Of a DNA stretch of 64,000 nt, positions 52,529 through 64,000 are shown in pieces; within the stretch, counting starts at the first letter, position 1; the number at the start of each line of letters is the position of its first letter. The notes beneath the pieces were generated by a model. It had not been told where the DNA came from, did no database searches, and saw only the letters and a program-made list of their open reading frames with translations. A program made the translations under genes and the position numbers. Source of the stretch: Enterococcus moraviensis ATCC BAA-383 (lineage in GTDB: Bacteria > Bacillota > Bacilli > Lactobacillales > Enterococcaceae); the NCBI RefSeq assembly GCF_000407445.1, contig NZ_ASWB01000004.1:124001-188000 (forward strand), read 5' to 3'.

Positions 52529-52724
52529 AACAAGTAGTTGGTACAGAAGTGTTTAACTCCGAGAACCAAGTAGGTACTGTGTAACATCAGCTCGTTCCTC
52601 GCTGTGTTTTACAGCAATTTCAGTTTATTTCATAAGGAGTTGTTTCTGCCTCTACGGTTCTCGTTTCACTCCTAGCCTCGAAGCATCGAGGACCATTTGC
52701 TTCCACCGTTTATTCGGATACTAG
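52529..52724. other. Structured non-coding stretch
   Basis: No ORF with a ribosome site. It has several short inverted repeats, e.g. CCTCGAAGCATCGAGG near 52676, and is noticeably richer in GC than other gaps here. It could hold a small RNA or a transcript tail; evidence is weak. Confidence 0.3.
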
Positions 52725-52768
52725 GTGTCTGGGACATAACTCTACGAGTTACATCCCAGACACTTTTT
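52725..52768. terminator. Bidirectional terminator
   Basis: GTGTCTGGGA...TCCCAGACAC with inner AACTCTACGAGTT, then TTTTT. Same design as the hairpins at 26184, 30249 and 63492. Confidence 0.85.
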
Positions 52769-52770
52769 AG

Positions 52771-54444
52771 TTACCCGATTATTTCTCGATAAACATGCGC
52801 TTCGTAATTGGAAAGGCATAGTTTGGAATGTAAGGATTTCGTTTCTGAATTGGAAATGATTTCGACCCATTTGGCATAATCCCAAGAATCAGGGAATGAG
52901 ACGGTTGTCTCTTCACGACCTAGTTGAACTAAAATCAACCAACGTTCTGTTTCTGTTGTGCGAGTGTAACAAAAAACAGTTGGATGTTCTGGCAATAATA
53001 ATTCGAATGTACCATCAATAAGAGCGTCTGTCTGTTTTCTTAACCGGATCAACGTTTGGTAGTAATGGAAAATACTACTACTTTCAAGATCTTTTTGAGC
53101 GGCATTGATCATGGGATAATTGTCATTAACGCGTAACCAAGGCTCAACTGTCGAAAAACCGCCATGTAGAGTGTTTTCCCATTGGAAAGGCGTTCGACTG
53201 TGGTCTCTGGACCAATTTACTGCGATAGCTAAAGCTTCTGTATCTATCATTCCTTGATCTAATAGCGTTTGATAAAAATGGATCGTATCTGCGGCATTGA
53301 TTTCTTCGATTGAGCTGAAAGGATAATTTGTCATGCCAACTTCTTGTCCTTGGTAAATAAAAGGAGTCCCTTTCAGCAATAAAAGAATTGTAGCTAAGGC
53401 TTTCGCTGCTTCTGGCGTGTCGTCACCATAGACGGATACACTGCGAGGCGTATCGTGGTTCTCTAAATATAATGCATTCCATCCATCAGCCTCTAAACTA
53501 GTTTGCCATTGATTTAAAGAATGCTTTAAATGTGGAATCGAGCCTTTTTGTTGCCCGACTGTCCCGATCCTTTCGCAATGTTCTAGTTCAAAAATCATAT
53601 TGAAATAGCCGTTTTCGCCTGTCCAATCGGTTGCTTCTTGATGAGGAACACCGCTTGCTTCACCTACAGTCATCACATTGTATTCATTGAAAATAGCTTT
53701 CAGTTCTTCTAAATAAAGTTCGATTCCAGCAACATTCATAAAGGGGGCCCACTGATTCTCGGTAATTTTAAAGTCCCAAGGTTCTTTTTGAATATGGCTG
53801 ATCGCATCTATCCGAAAACCGTCTATTCCAAGGTCTAACCACCAACGAATCATTTGGTAAATTTCATGACGAACTTTTGGATTTTTCCAATTAAGGTCAG
53901 GCTGTTCTTTGGCGAAAACATGAAAATAGGACTGTTCAGTTGTCTCATTATATGTCCAAGTTGAGCCGCCGAAAAACGATTGCCAGTCATTAGGGGGTAC
54001 TTCTCGTGTGGCATCGGCCCAATGATAATAGTCACGGTAAGGGTTGTCTAATGATTTTTTTGATTCTAAGAACCATGGATGTTGGTCACTTGTATGATTG
54101 ACTATGAGATCCATAATGATTTTTAGATTCAAGTTGTGTGCTTCATTAAGTAAGGCTTGAAAATCCTCCATTGTACCAAAATCTTCGTGGATTGCTTGGT
54201 AATCGGAAATATCATAGCCATTATCAACGTTTGGTGATGCATAAATTGGATTGATCCAAACAAAATCGATTCCTAGTTCTTTTAAGTAAGGCAACTTTTC
54301 TCGAATGCCGTTAAGGTCACCGATGCCATCGTGGTTGCTATCTTTGAAACTGCGGGGATAAATTTGGTATCCGACAGCGTTTTTCCACCAATTCTTTTTT
54401 GTTTCTATACTCATTTGTTTTGTTTGAATAGCTGAGTTCGGCAT
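52771..54444 (-). CDS. GH13 oligo-1,6-glucosidase/alpha-glucosidase type enzyme
   Basis: 557 aa. The GH13 barrel has DLIVNHTS, nucleophile Asp in GFRIDAISH, acid/base Glu in VGEASG, and ENHDTPR for the third acidic residue. The QIYPRSFKDSNHDGIGDL start is typical of the oligo-1,6-glucosidase subfamily. Cytoplasmic. Start after AGGAGGAAAGAAC. Last of three GH13 genes in the maltodextrin operon; it probably trims isomalto or malto-oligosaccharides. Confidence 0.85.
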   Translation of the reverse strand: MPNSAIQTKQMSIETKKNWWKNAVGYQIYPRSFKDSNHDGIGDLNGIREKLPYLKELGIDFVWINPIYASPNVDNGYDISDYQAIHEDFGTMEDFQALLNEAHNLNLKIIMDLIVNHTSDQHPWFLESKKSLDNPYRDYYHWADATREVPPNDWQSFFGGSTWTYNETTEQSYFHVFAKEQPDLNWKNPKVRHEIYQMIRWWLDLGIDGFRIDAISHIQKEPWDFKITENQWAPFMNVAGIELYLEELKAIFNEYNVMTVGEASGVPHQEATDWTGENGYFNMIFELEHCERIGTVGQQKGSIPHLKHSLNQWQTSLEADGWNALYLENHDTPRSVSVYGDDTPEAAKALATILLLLKGTPFIYQGQEVGMTNYPFSSIEEINAADTIHFYQTLLDQGMIDTEALAIAVNWSRDHSRTPFQWENTLHGGFSTVEPWLRVNDNYPMINAAQKDLESSSIFHYYQTLIRLRKQTDALIDGTFELLLPEHPTVFCYTRTTETERWLILVQLGREETTVSFPDSWDYAKWVEIISNSETKSLHSKLCLSNYEAHVYREIIG

Positions 54445-54520
54445 GTTCTTTCCTCCTAGATTTAAGGGTATAGCTAGATGCTATTAAACACTGAACGATT
54501 CATTTTTAACACTAGTCTGG

Positions 54521-57947
<3,427 letters not shown>

Positions 57948-58012
57948 CTAATTTGTCCCCCTGTGATCGACTTTGTATTTTTTCTAGTCATGTATTTCTA
58001 AAATCCACTCAT

Positions 58013-58065
58013 ATTATGACATATAAGAAAAACGTTTTCAATGTATTTTTCGCAAACGATTGCAC
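58013..58065 (-). promoter_or_regulatory. Promoter and operator of the GH13 operon
   Basis: Minus strand: -35 TTGAAA (58041-58036), 17-base spacer, -10 CATAAT (58018-58013). A near-palindromic CGCAAACGATTGCAC lies at 58051-58065 just upstream of the -35. An AACGTT-centred cre-like palindrome overlaps the -35. LacI-type (MalR-like) and CcpA control are both plausible. Confidence 0.65.
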
Positions 58066-58250
58066 TTTTGCTTATTTAGTATGAGCGTCTACCTTAGAAT
58101 GGTAGCAGAGAACAAATAAATTCGCCTTTTTTTGTGATTTATCTATTCTAATGGTTATCTAATCGATGTTTAGGAATAGGGTTTCGCTGTTGATGTAGAA
58201 GTGTCTTTCCCTTTTCCGAAAATTATTTTGGCGCTTTCTATAGATTTCTC

Positions 58251-58279
58251 TTGACAATTTACGCAAACGATTGCACAAT
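58251..58279 (+). promoter_or_regulatory. Promoter and operator of the maltodextrin ABC transporter operon
   Basis: TTGACA (58251-58256), 17-base spacer, CACAAT (58274-58279). The spacer contains CGCAAACGATTGCAC (58262-58276), identical to the site at 58051. A bound repressor would block polymerase directly, so both divergent units should respond together to maltodextrin. The gap between the two promoters (58066-58250) has no other feature. Confidence 0.7.
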
Positions 58280-58322
58280 GTATGAGAATAGATCATTAAA
58301 AAATTCCTGGGAGGAACAAAAG

Positions 58323-59558
58323 ATGAAAAGAAATACGAAAAAGCTTTTGGCATTAGGCGTAACAATGACGGCAGCAGCATTTGTTTTAGCGGCGTGTGGT
58401 GGAGGGGCTGAAGAGAAAAAAGCTTCTGACGGAAATGAAAACGCTTCTATTAAGCTGTGGGTGGATGTAGCGTTTGTTGATACATACAAACCATTAGTTG
58501 AAGAATTTGAAAAAGAACACAAAGATTGGAAAGTTACAATCAAACCAAGTGAATCTGCCACAGCTCAAGAAAACTTAAAAAAAGATCCTAGCGCAGCGGC
58601 AGATGTTTTCATGATGCCGCATGACCAATTAGGTCAAATGGTGGATGCTGGAATTATTTATGCGAATACAAAATACGAAGATAGCGTGAAAGAAAATAGT
58701 ACGGACAGTGCGGTAGAAGCTGCAACGTATGATGGGAAATTATATGGTTACCCTTATGGTGTTGAGTCGCAAATTTTGTATTATAACAAAGCGAAATTAA
58801 CAGAAGATGATGTAAAAAGCTGGAAAACATTAACATCAAAAGGCAAACTAGGTGCAAACTTTGGCGAAGCTGGAGCTAACTACATTTTCACACCATTATT
58901 CATGTCAAACGGCGATGAATTATATGGAAAAAATGGGGAAGATATCGATGGAACGAATTTTAACAATGATAAAGGTGAACAAGTCTTGAAATGGATTCGC
59001 TCGCAAAAAGATAATGCCGGTGTTATTCAATCGAATGCGGATGCACTTTCTAACTTAGGCAATGGCAAAATCGATGCTTTTTTATCTGGACCATGGTCTA
59101 AATTGGATGTCGAAAAAGCGTTAGGTGATAACTTTGCGGTAGCGCCATATCCAACAGTTGATCTAGGTAATGGTGAAGTACAACAAAAGGCATTCTTAGG
59201 CGTGAAATTATTTGGAGTAAATGCGTCAACGAAAAGTCCAGTTGCAGCGATGGCTTTAGCTGATTTCTTGACCAATAAAGAAAATCAATTAACTGTTTTT
59301 GAAAAAAATGGGACAGTTCCTGCGAACAAAGAGGCACAAACGGATAGCGAAGTGACTTCTGACGAAGTGGCAAAAGCTGTTATGACGATGAGCGATGCTG
59401 ATCATTCGGTTGTTATGCCGAAACTTCCAGCAATGGTTTCATTCTGGGGACCTGCTGATGCGGTAATCAATGATACGTACAACGGTAAAATTGCGGAAGA
59501 TCAATACTTGCCAAAATTAGACAAACTCGTAAAAGATACTAGTAAATCTGATAAATAA
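58323..59558 (+). CDS. mdxE: Maltodextrin ABC transporter substrate-binding lipoprotein
   Basis: 411 aa from the ATG at 58323 (GGGAGGAACAAAAG). Lipobox VLAAC (Cys about 26), then a MalE-type fold: KLWVDVAFVDTYKPLVEEF, DVFMMPHDQLGQM, YGYPYGVESQILYYNK, FLSGPWS, and a C-terminal LPAMVSFWGPADAV. Captures maltodextrin at the membrane face for the two permeases that follow. The ATPase (MsmX/MalK type) is not encoded here and is presumably shared from elsewhere. Confidence 0.85.
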   Translation: MKRNTKKLLALGVTMTAAAFVLAACGGGAEEKKASDGNENASIKLWVDVAFVDTYKPLVEEFEKEHKDWKVTIKPSESATAQENLKKDPSAAADVFMMPHDQLGQMVDAGIIYANTKYEDSVKENSTDSAVEAATYDGKLYGYPYGVESQILYYNKAKLTEDDVKSWKTLTSKGKLGANFGEAGANYIFTPLFMSNGDELYGKNGEDIDGTNFNNDKGEQVLKWIRSQKDNAGVIQSNADALSNLGNGKIDAFLSGPWSKLDVEKALGDNFAVAPYPTVDLGNGEVQQKAFLGVKLFGVNASTKSPVAAMALADFLTNKENQLTVFEKNGTVPANKEAQTDSEVTSDEVAKAVMTMSDADHSVVMPKLPAMVSFWGPADAVINDTYNGKIAEDQYLPKLDKLVKDTSKSDK

Positions 59559-59582
59559 TCTATAAAAATTGTAGTAACAAAT

Positions 59583-59640
59583 AGAGGTCTGAGGAATCTA
59601 GGGAACACTCTTTGAGTTGTCGCCTAATGACTCAGCCTCT
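59583..59640 (+). terminator. Long imperfect hairpin between binding protein and permease genes
   Basis: AGAGG-CTGAG...CTCAG-CCTCT arms without a T-run. Similar hairpins after malE-type genes reduce downstream expression or protect the upstream mRNA; that role is inferred. Confidence 0.5.
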
Positions 59641-59672
59641 TGATTTCAAAGAAGAACAGGAAGTGAAAAGCT

Positions 59673-61028
59673 ATGAAACTAAAAGCAAAAGCCGATGGGC
59701 CGATTTCTTTTAGAGAGTTGTTTAAAAAAGGGGATACACCAATCAAGCTTTCCTTTATTTTTATGGGAACAGCGAATAGTTTAAATGGACAGATCGTTAA
59801 GGGATTGGCGTTTTTAGCGTTGCAGATAGGGTTTGTGGCATGGTTGGTTGTAAATGGATTCCATGCTTTATCGATGTTGCAATCGTTGGGGACGAAATCT
59901 CAAGGTTGGGTCATGGATGAGTCGTTAGGGATCGAAGTGCAACAGCCGGGGGATAATTCGATGTTGCTGTTGTTATTTGGAATCGCTGCAATTATTCTTA
60001 TTTTGCTTTTTATTTTTCTGTATATTGTAAACCTTAGAAGTGCGCGCAAAATCTACACGCTAAAACAAGCGGGGCAATCATTGCCTACGTTAAAAGAAGA
60101 CTTGAATAGCTTGTTGAATGAAAAATTCTATATCACGTTGATGAGTATTCCGCTATTGGGTGTATTGGCGTTTACGATTTTGCCGTTGCTTTATATGATT
60201 TCGATTGCGTTTACTAGTTATGATCATAATCATTTGCCACCTAAAAATTTGTTTCACTGGGTCGGATTTGCTAATTTTAGCAATGTGATCACTGGTGATA
60301 TCGCTGGAACGTTCTTTCCGGTATTAACTTGGACATTGATTTGGGCAGTCCTGGCGACAGCTACAACGTTTTTCTTTGGTATCTTATTAGCGTTATTGAT
60401 CAATGCTAAAGGAGTAAAAGGGAAAAAAGTATGGCGGACGATCTTCGTAATCACAATGGCTGTTCCGCAATTTGTTAGTTTATTATTAATGGCGAATTTG
60501 TTCAATGGTTCAGGACCAGTCAATGCGATGTTACAAAACTGGGGCTTAATCGATCAACCGATTCCATTTTTGACAGATGCGTTGCTCGCGAAAGTGACCG
60601 TTATCTTCGTTAATATGTGGGTTGGGATTCCAGTTACGATGTTAGTGGCAACAGGAATCATTACGAATTTACCGACCGATCAAATAGAAGCAGCTGAAAT
60701 TGACGGAGCAAATAAATTTCAAATTTTTAGAAATATCACGTTTCCGCAAATTTTGTTTGTAATGGCGCCTAGCTTGATCCAACAGTTTATTGGGAATATC
60801 AATAATTTCAATGTGATTTTCTTGTTAACTGGCGGACAACCGGCAAATAGTAATTTTCACTCTGCGGGTGAGACGGACTTGTTAGTGACCTGGTTGTATA
60901 AATTGACTGTAACAGCGGCTGACTATAATCTTGCGTCTGTCATTGGGATCATTATCTTTGTTCTTTCAGCAGTTTTCTCGCTTTTTGCCTACACACGAAG
61001 CAGTTCATTTAAAACGGAAGGGGCGTAA
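59673..61028 (+). CDS. mdxF: Maltodextrin ABC transporter permease, MalF type
   Basis: 451 aa with about eight membrane segments, including an N-terminal extension typical of MalF. The EAA loop, AAEIDGANKFQIFRNITFP, contacts the ATPase. AGGAAGTGAAAAGCT before the start. Followed by the MalG-type gene after 8 bases. Confidence 0.85.
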   Translation: MKLKAKADGPISFRELFKKGDTPIKLSFIFMGTANSLNGQIVKGLAFLALQIGFVAWLVVNGFHALSMLQSLGTKSQGWVMDESLGIEVQQPGDNSMLLLLFGIAAIILILLFIFLYIVNLRSARKIYTLKQAGQSLPTLKEDLNSLLNEKFYITLMSIPLLGVLAFTILPLLYMISIAFTSYDHNHLPPKNLFHWVGFANFSNVITGDIAGTFFPVLTWTLIWAVLATATTFFFGILLALLINAKGVKGKKVWRTIFVITMAVPQFVSLLLMANLFNGSGPVNAMLQNWGLIDQPIPFLTDALLAKVTVIFVNMWVGIPVTMLVATGIITNLPTDQIEAAEIDGANKFQIFRNITFPQILFVMAPSLIQQFIGNINNFNVIFLLTGGQPANSNFHSAGETDLLVTWLYKLTVTAADYNLASVIGIIIFVLSAVFSLFAYTRSSSFKTEGA

Positions 61029-61036
61029 ACAAGCAT

Positions 61037-61876
61037 ATGAAATCGAAAAAAAGAAACCATTTAATTTTGCATTATACGTTGTTGACGATTTTATCGATCG
61101 TTTGGATCTTCCCAATCGTTTGGATTGTTTTAACTAGTTTTAGAAGTGAGGGCGGAGCGTTTGTAACGTATTTTATTCCGAAGCAGTTTACGTTTGAGAA
61201 TTATAAAATGTTATTGACGAGTTCGACTTATCCTTTTGTTCAATGGTTTTTAAATACGCTGTTTGTAGCGATTTGTAGTTGTATTTTGTCAACGTTGATT
61301 ACGATTGCGATGGCATACTCGTTGAGTCGTTTGCGATTTAGAGCGCGTAAACCGTTCTTGAAATTAGCGTTGGTATTGAATATGTTTCCAGGATTTATGA
61401 GTATGATCGCTGTGTACTACATTTTGAAAGCGATGAATTTAACAGGTAGTTTATTGGCATTGATTTTAGTGTATTCATCTGGAGCCGCTTTAGGATTTTA
61501 TATTGCGAAAGGCTTTTTCGATACGATCCCGATGGCGCTGGATGAATCTGCGATGATCGATGGTGCAAGTAAGTTTGAGATTTTTACAAAAATCACGTTG
61601 CCGTTAAGTAAGCCGATAATCGTCTACACCGCATTGATGGCTTTTATGGCACCATGGATGGATTTCATTTTTGCGAAGATCATTTTAGGTGATAACGTCA
61701 ATAAGTACACGGTTGCGATTGGGTTGTTCACGATGCAAACGAAAGATAAAATCGATCAATATTTTATGGCATTTACAGCGGGCTGTGTGTTAATTGCTGT
61801 GCCGATCACATTATTGTTTATCTTTATGCAAAAGTATTATGTAGAAGGGATTACAAGTGGTTCTGTGAAAGGATAA
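61037..61876 (+). CDS. mdxG: Maltodextrin ABC transporter permease, MalG type
   Basis: 279 aa, six membrane segments, EAA loop DESAMIDGASKFEIFTKI, and a C-terminus FMQKYYVEGITSGSVKG typical of MalG. GGAAGGGGCG upstream. Pairs with the MalF-type subunit. Ends just before a strong terminator. Confidence 0.85.
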   Translation: MKSKKRNHLILHYTLLTILSIVWIFPIVWIVLTSFRSEGGAFVTYFIPKQFTFENYKMLLTSSTYPFVQWFLNTLFVAICSCILSTLITIAMAYSLSRLRFRARKPFLKLALVLNMFPGFMSMIAVYYILKAMNLTGSLLALILVYSSGAALGFYIAKGFFDTIPMALDESAMIDGASKFEIFTKITLPLSKPIIVYTALMAFMAPWMDFIFAKIILGDNVNKYTVAIGLFTMQTKDKIDQYFMAFTAGCVLIAVPITLLFIFMQKYYVEGITSGSVKG

Positions 61877-61882
61877 AGTTAG

Positions 61883-61915
61883 AAAAAAGCATTTCCGAAT
61901 GGGAGATGCTTTTTT
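61883..61915. terminator. Bidirectional terminator
   Basis: AAAAAAGCAT...ATGCTTTTTT between convergent genes; also reaches the last bases of the oxidoreductase gene. Confidence 0.85.
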
Positions 61916-62552
61916 ATGTCTGTCTTTGTGTATAAGGCGATGTATTTCCTTTAATAATGTTTGATAGTTCAACTGCTAACTGTGCCCTTGAAATAGGATG
62001 GTATCTTTTGACGAGTTTTCTGAGTCCAGGAATATGTTGTAAAGTGGTGAGACCAAGGCCGCTGATGACAGAAAAATAGCGTTTTTTATCCACTACTAAG
62101 CTCGGGTAAATAATGACATGTGGTTGTGTGCTTTCTTTAATCAGTTGTTCAGCTTGGAGTTTGGCATCCATGTACTTTCTTAAAGGAAATGGTGCGCTGT
62201 TGGCGGAGATGAACAAGAACTTTGCAGATGGATTGTTGACTTTTAAGTACTCTAAAATCAGTTGGACAGGCGTTAAAATAAACCGTTCGTAAGTGATGCC
62301 TTTTTTAGGCTGTTCGAAAAGAATCCCGATTGTATCGATGACCCAATCAGCTTCGTTGATAGCGTTATGCCAAAGCGTATCGTTTAGAATATCTGAACGA
62401 AACCAATGGACTTTTTCTGCCCATGGATCGGATAGATCGGTGGGTTTTCCTTTGCGTGAGATACTTGTCACGTTATGCCCGTTGTTTGTTAACTCTTCAG
62501 AAAGTTTTTGTCCGATAAAGCCGCTTCCGCCGAAAATCGTTATATTCATCAT
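61914..62552 (-). CDS. NAD(P)-binding epimerase-like protein
   Basis: 212 aa. Rossmann start ITIFGGSGFIGQKLSEEL, then DWVIDTIGILFEQPKKG and FLFISANSAPFPLRKYMDAK, where the usual catalytic Tyr-x3-Lys reads Tyr-Met-Asp-Ala-Lys. Atypical short-chain dehydrogenase, similar to NmrA/YwnB-type or complex I NDUFA9-like proteins. Substrate unknown. Weak ribosome site; ATGs at 62552 and 62549 are equivalent. Confidence 0.7.
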   Translation of the reverse strand: MMNITIFGGSGFIGQKLSEELTNNGHNVTSISRKGKPTDLSDPWAEKVHWFRSDILNDTLWHNAINEADWVIDTIGILFEQPKKGITYERFILTPVQLILEYLKVNNPSAKFLFISANSAPFPLRKYMDAKLQAEQLIKESTQPHVIIYPSLVVDKKRYFSVISGLGLTTLQHIPGLRKLVKRYHPISRAQLAVELSNIIKGNTSPYTQRQT

Positions 62553-62607
62553 GTGCGCCTGCTTTCTTTGGGTAATATAGCTAGTGTATCATTATTTTCT
62601 GAATCAT

Positions 62608-62651
62608 AAAAAGAAACAGTACGCTGGGGCTTAAACGTACTGTTTCTTTTT
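62608..62651. terminator. Bidirectional terminator
   Basis: AAAAAGAAACAGTACG...CGTACTGTTTCTTTTT, 16-base stem. Confidence 0.9.
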
Positions 62652-63471
62652 AAATAATGGTTACGGCTACACCAAAGTGATCGCTGATAATAGGCGTTTG
62701 TTTTCCATCGAAAGTGACTTGATAGCTTGAAATCGTTAATTCTTGTGAAGTGAAAATATAATCGATTCGTAATTTTTCTTGGTTTTCACCCCAACCATCA
62801 ATAGCTTTTTCTACGGTATGTTCACCGATTTTTTCGTTTGCAACTAAAAAGCTGTCCTGTAATTTCAGGGGACTGCTTAAAACCAGATCGTAGCCAGTCT
62901 TAGTGGCGGAAGCTGGATTGTTGAAATCACCCATAAGCACTAAAGGTGTAGTGCATTTTTTTAAAGCGAGCTCGGTCTGCTGCCATTCGTGGTTAAAACC
63001 ACCCGTTTCTAGCCACCAAGAATAATGACAGCAAACAGCTGTAATCGGTTTTTCAGCTATTTTTGTTTCTCCAATCAATAATACTCTTGTGCGATAGTCG
63101 AGAGGATCTGTTTCTTCTGAAACGATGACTGTTTTAGGTTGAAGTGGTTGTTTGGACAGTAAAGCCACGCCTTCGTGATAGGTCGAGTAGCCGATATGAT
63201 TGTATGCCCAGCACCAGTGATAGCTATGGCCTAGTTCGTTCAATTGCTGAACCAAAAGATGGGCAAAGTTGTCCTCGTGAATCGGCAATTGATTTTCAGT
63301 AGGATGAAAATTGTGAGTAGAGATCGCAGGTAAACTATCAATGCGTTGGTTGACCTCCTGTAAGGCAATCAATGCGTAATCTTCTTTGATGATTTGTGCG
63401 GCCATTTGTTTTAATTTCTCTAAAGGATTTTCTTCTAACCAGCTGTGAGTGTTCAATGTTAATAGGTTCAT
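62650..63471 (-). CDS. Endonuclease/exonuclease/phosphatase family protein
   Basis: 273 aa, GAGGAATAAGC upstream. LLTLNTHSWLEEN at the start, catalytic Glu in ALQEVNQRI (about 38), CCHYSWW, LMGDFNNPASA (Asp/Asn pair), RIDYIFTS and final SDHFGV. This is the DNase I-like metal-dependent fold. May be a nuclease or a phosphodiesterase acting on sugar or lipid phosphates. No signal peptide. Confidence 0.8.
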   Translation of the reverse strand: MNLLTLNTHSWLEENPLEKLKQMAAQIIKEDYALIALQEVNQRIDSLPAISTHNFHPTENQLPIHEDNFAHLLVQQLNELGHSYHWCWAYNHIGYSTYHEGVALLSKQPLQPKTVIVSEETDPLDYRTRVLLIGETKIAEKPITAVCCHYSWWLETGGFNHEWQQTELALKKCTTPLVLMGDFNNPASATKTGYDLVLSSPLKLQDSFLVANEKIGEHTVEKAIDGWGENQEKLRIDYIFTSQELTISSYQVTFDGKQTPIISDHFGVAVTII

Positions 63472-63491
63472 GCTTATTCCTCCGCGAAAAC

Positions 63492-63530
63492 AGGGTCAGA
63501 ATAAAACTCTATGAGTTTTATACCGACCCT
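63492..63530 (-). terminator. Hairpin downstream of the EIIA gene
   Basis: AGGGTC...GACCCT with inner AAACTCTATGAGTTT, the fourth copy of the shared terminator design. Termination of the EIIA transcript. Confidence 0.75.
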
Positions 63531-63549
63531 ATTTAGAATTTTACGTGTA

Positions 63550-64000
63550 TTAAATATCTAAACGTCCAATGGTCGTTCCAGGTTCTTGTTTGCCGACTTT
63601 ATCTAAATGGAAGGCATTGACTTTTTCACCGTTTGTAAAGACGACGATCATGGTTGTTTGTTTGCCAGCTGCTTTGATTTTTTCCAAATCAGCGGTAGCG
63701 ATCGATTCACCTGCTGTGATTTTTTGTCCCTCTGTAACCAAAATAGTAAAGGCGGAATCTTTCATTTCGACCGTATCAAGTCCCATGTGGATCAAGACTT
63801 CGATTCCGTCTTCTGTTTGAATTCCTAGCGCGTGTTTAGATGGGAAAATACTGCTGATCACACCATCGATTGGCGCATAAATCGTTGTATCCTCTGGTAT
63901 CACAGCGAAACCGTCGCCCATCATTTTTTGTGAAAAGACAGGGTCATCGACTTGTTCAATAGCGATCACTTCACCATTTGCGACAGGAACAATTGTTTTA
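63550..64000 (-). CDS. PTS EIIA-Glc domain (3' part, gene continues beyond window)
   Basis: The frame stays open to the window edge, reading KTIVPVANGEVIAIEQVDDP before the first internal GTG. This is the normal opening of an EIIA-Glc domain, so the GTG at 63969 is not the start. Active-site His in VLIHMGLDTVEM, partner His in SKHALGIQTEDG, and FSQKMMGDGFAV are all present. It could be a free EIIA or the C-terminal domain of a EIIBCA sugar permease; the edge hides which. Adjacency to the maltodextrin locus makes a glucose/maltose/trehalose-type system likely. Confidence 0.8.
   Translation of the reverse strand, partial: KTIVPVANGEVIAIEQVDDPVFSQKMMGDGFAVIPEDTTIYAPIDGVISSIFPSKHALGIQTEDGIEVLIHMGLDTVEMKDSAFTILVTEGQKITAGESIATADLEKIKAAGKQTTMIVVFTNGEKVNAFHLDKVGKQEPGTTIGRLDI

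Overview
The window looks like chromosome of an Enterococcus, probably a relative of the E. faecalis group. DNA is AT-rich and ribosome binding sites are strong (AGGAGG type). Several gene sets are typical of enterococci: WxL surface-protein operons with DUF916 proteins, a class A sortase, GH1/PTS and maltodextrin loci, and Mga-like and RpiR regulators. I saw no rRNA, tRNA, IS element, CRISPR array or phage genes.

Layout. 1-0.46 kb: 5' part of an Mga-like regulator. 0.76-7.7 kb: a surface-fibre operon. An orphan winged-helix regulator precedes a SipW-type signal peptidase, a TasA/camelysin-like major subunit, a sortase-anchored protein, two more TasA-like proteins and a large DUF11 secreted protein. 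8.1-24.3 kb: a paralogous regulator heads a long WxL-type operon: a 1108-aa MucBP/WxL adhesin, a small sortase-anchored protein, two WxL proteins, a DUF916/DUF3324 protein, an unknown membrane protein and two tandem signal peptidase I homologues. The first homologue has Arg where the catalytic Lys belongs. YfhO, two lipoproteins, another polytopic membrane protein and a small membrane protein follow. 24.3-26.1 kb: sortase A and a hypothetical. 26.2-30.3 kb: RpiR regulator, 6-phospho-beta-glucosidase, PTS EIIC, small membrane protein.

31.1-37.0 kb is the most unusual region. It holds an intact lipase with its catalytic domain at the N-terminus and a helical C-terminal half. Two small helical genes follow it and a membrane-anchored putative immunity gene precedes it. 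Upstream lie four more immunity paralogues, each followed by a truncated or frameshifted copy of the lipase 5' end. The lipase copies are joined by long, nearly identical repeats. This looks like a cassette array of a type VII-secreted 'reverse' lipase toxin (TslA-like) that can be rearranged by recombination.

37.3-52.5 kb is mostly single genes: DUF1622, methyltransferase, ACT, GNAT, C39 peptidase, NagB-like, 3-methyladenine glycosylase, DUF4865 with a divergent LysR, RpiR, a large LtaS-like transferase, and an Mga-like regulator divergent from a modular chitin-active LPMO. 52.8-61.9 kb: a divergent maltodextrin locus, with three GH13 enzymes one way and a MdxEFG-type ABC importer the other, sharing LacI-type operators. 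61.9-64 kb: NAD-binding oxidoreductase/epimerase, exo/endonuclease/phosphatase-family protein, and the 3' end of a PTS EIIA-Glc gene cut by the window edge.

How they fit: the left third is dedicated to surface display (two export/anchor systems plus sortase), the middle to interbacterial conflict, and the right to carbohydrate use (beta-glucosides, chitin, maltodextrin). Statements about family membership rest on my recognition of motifs; no database search was run.
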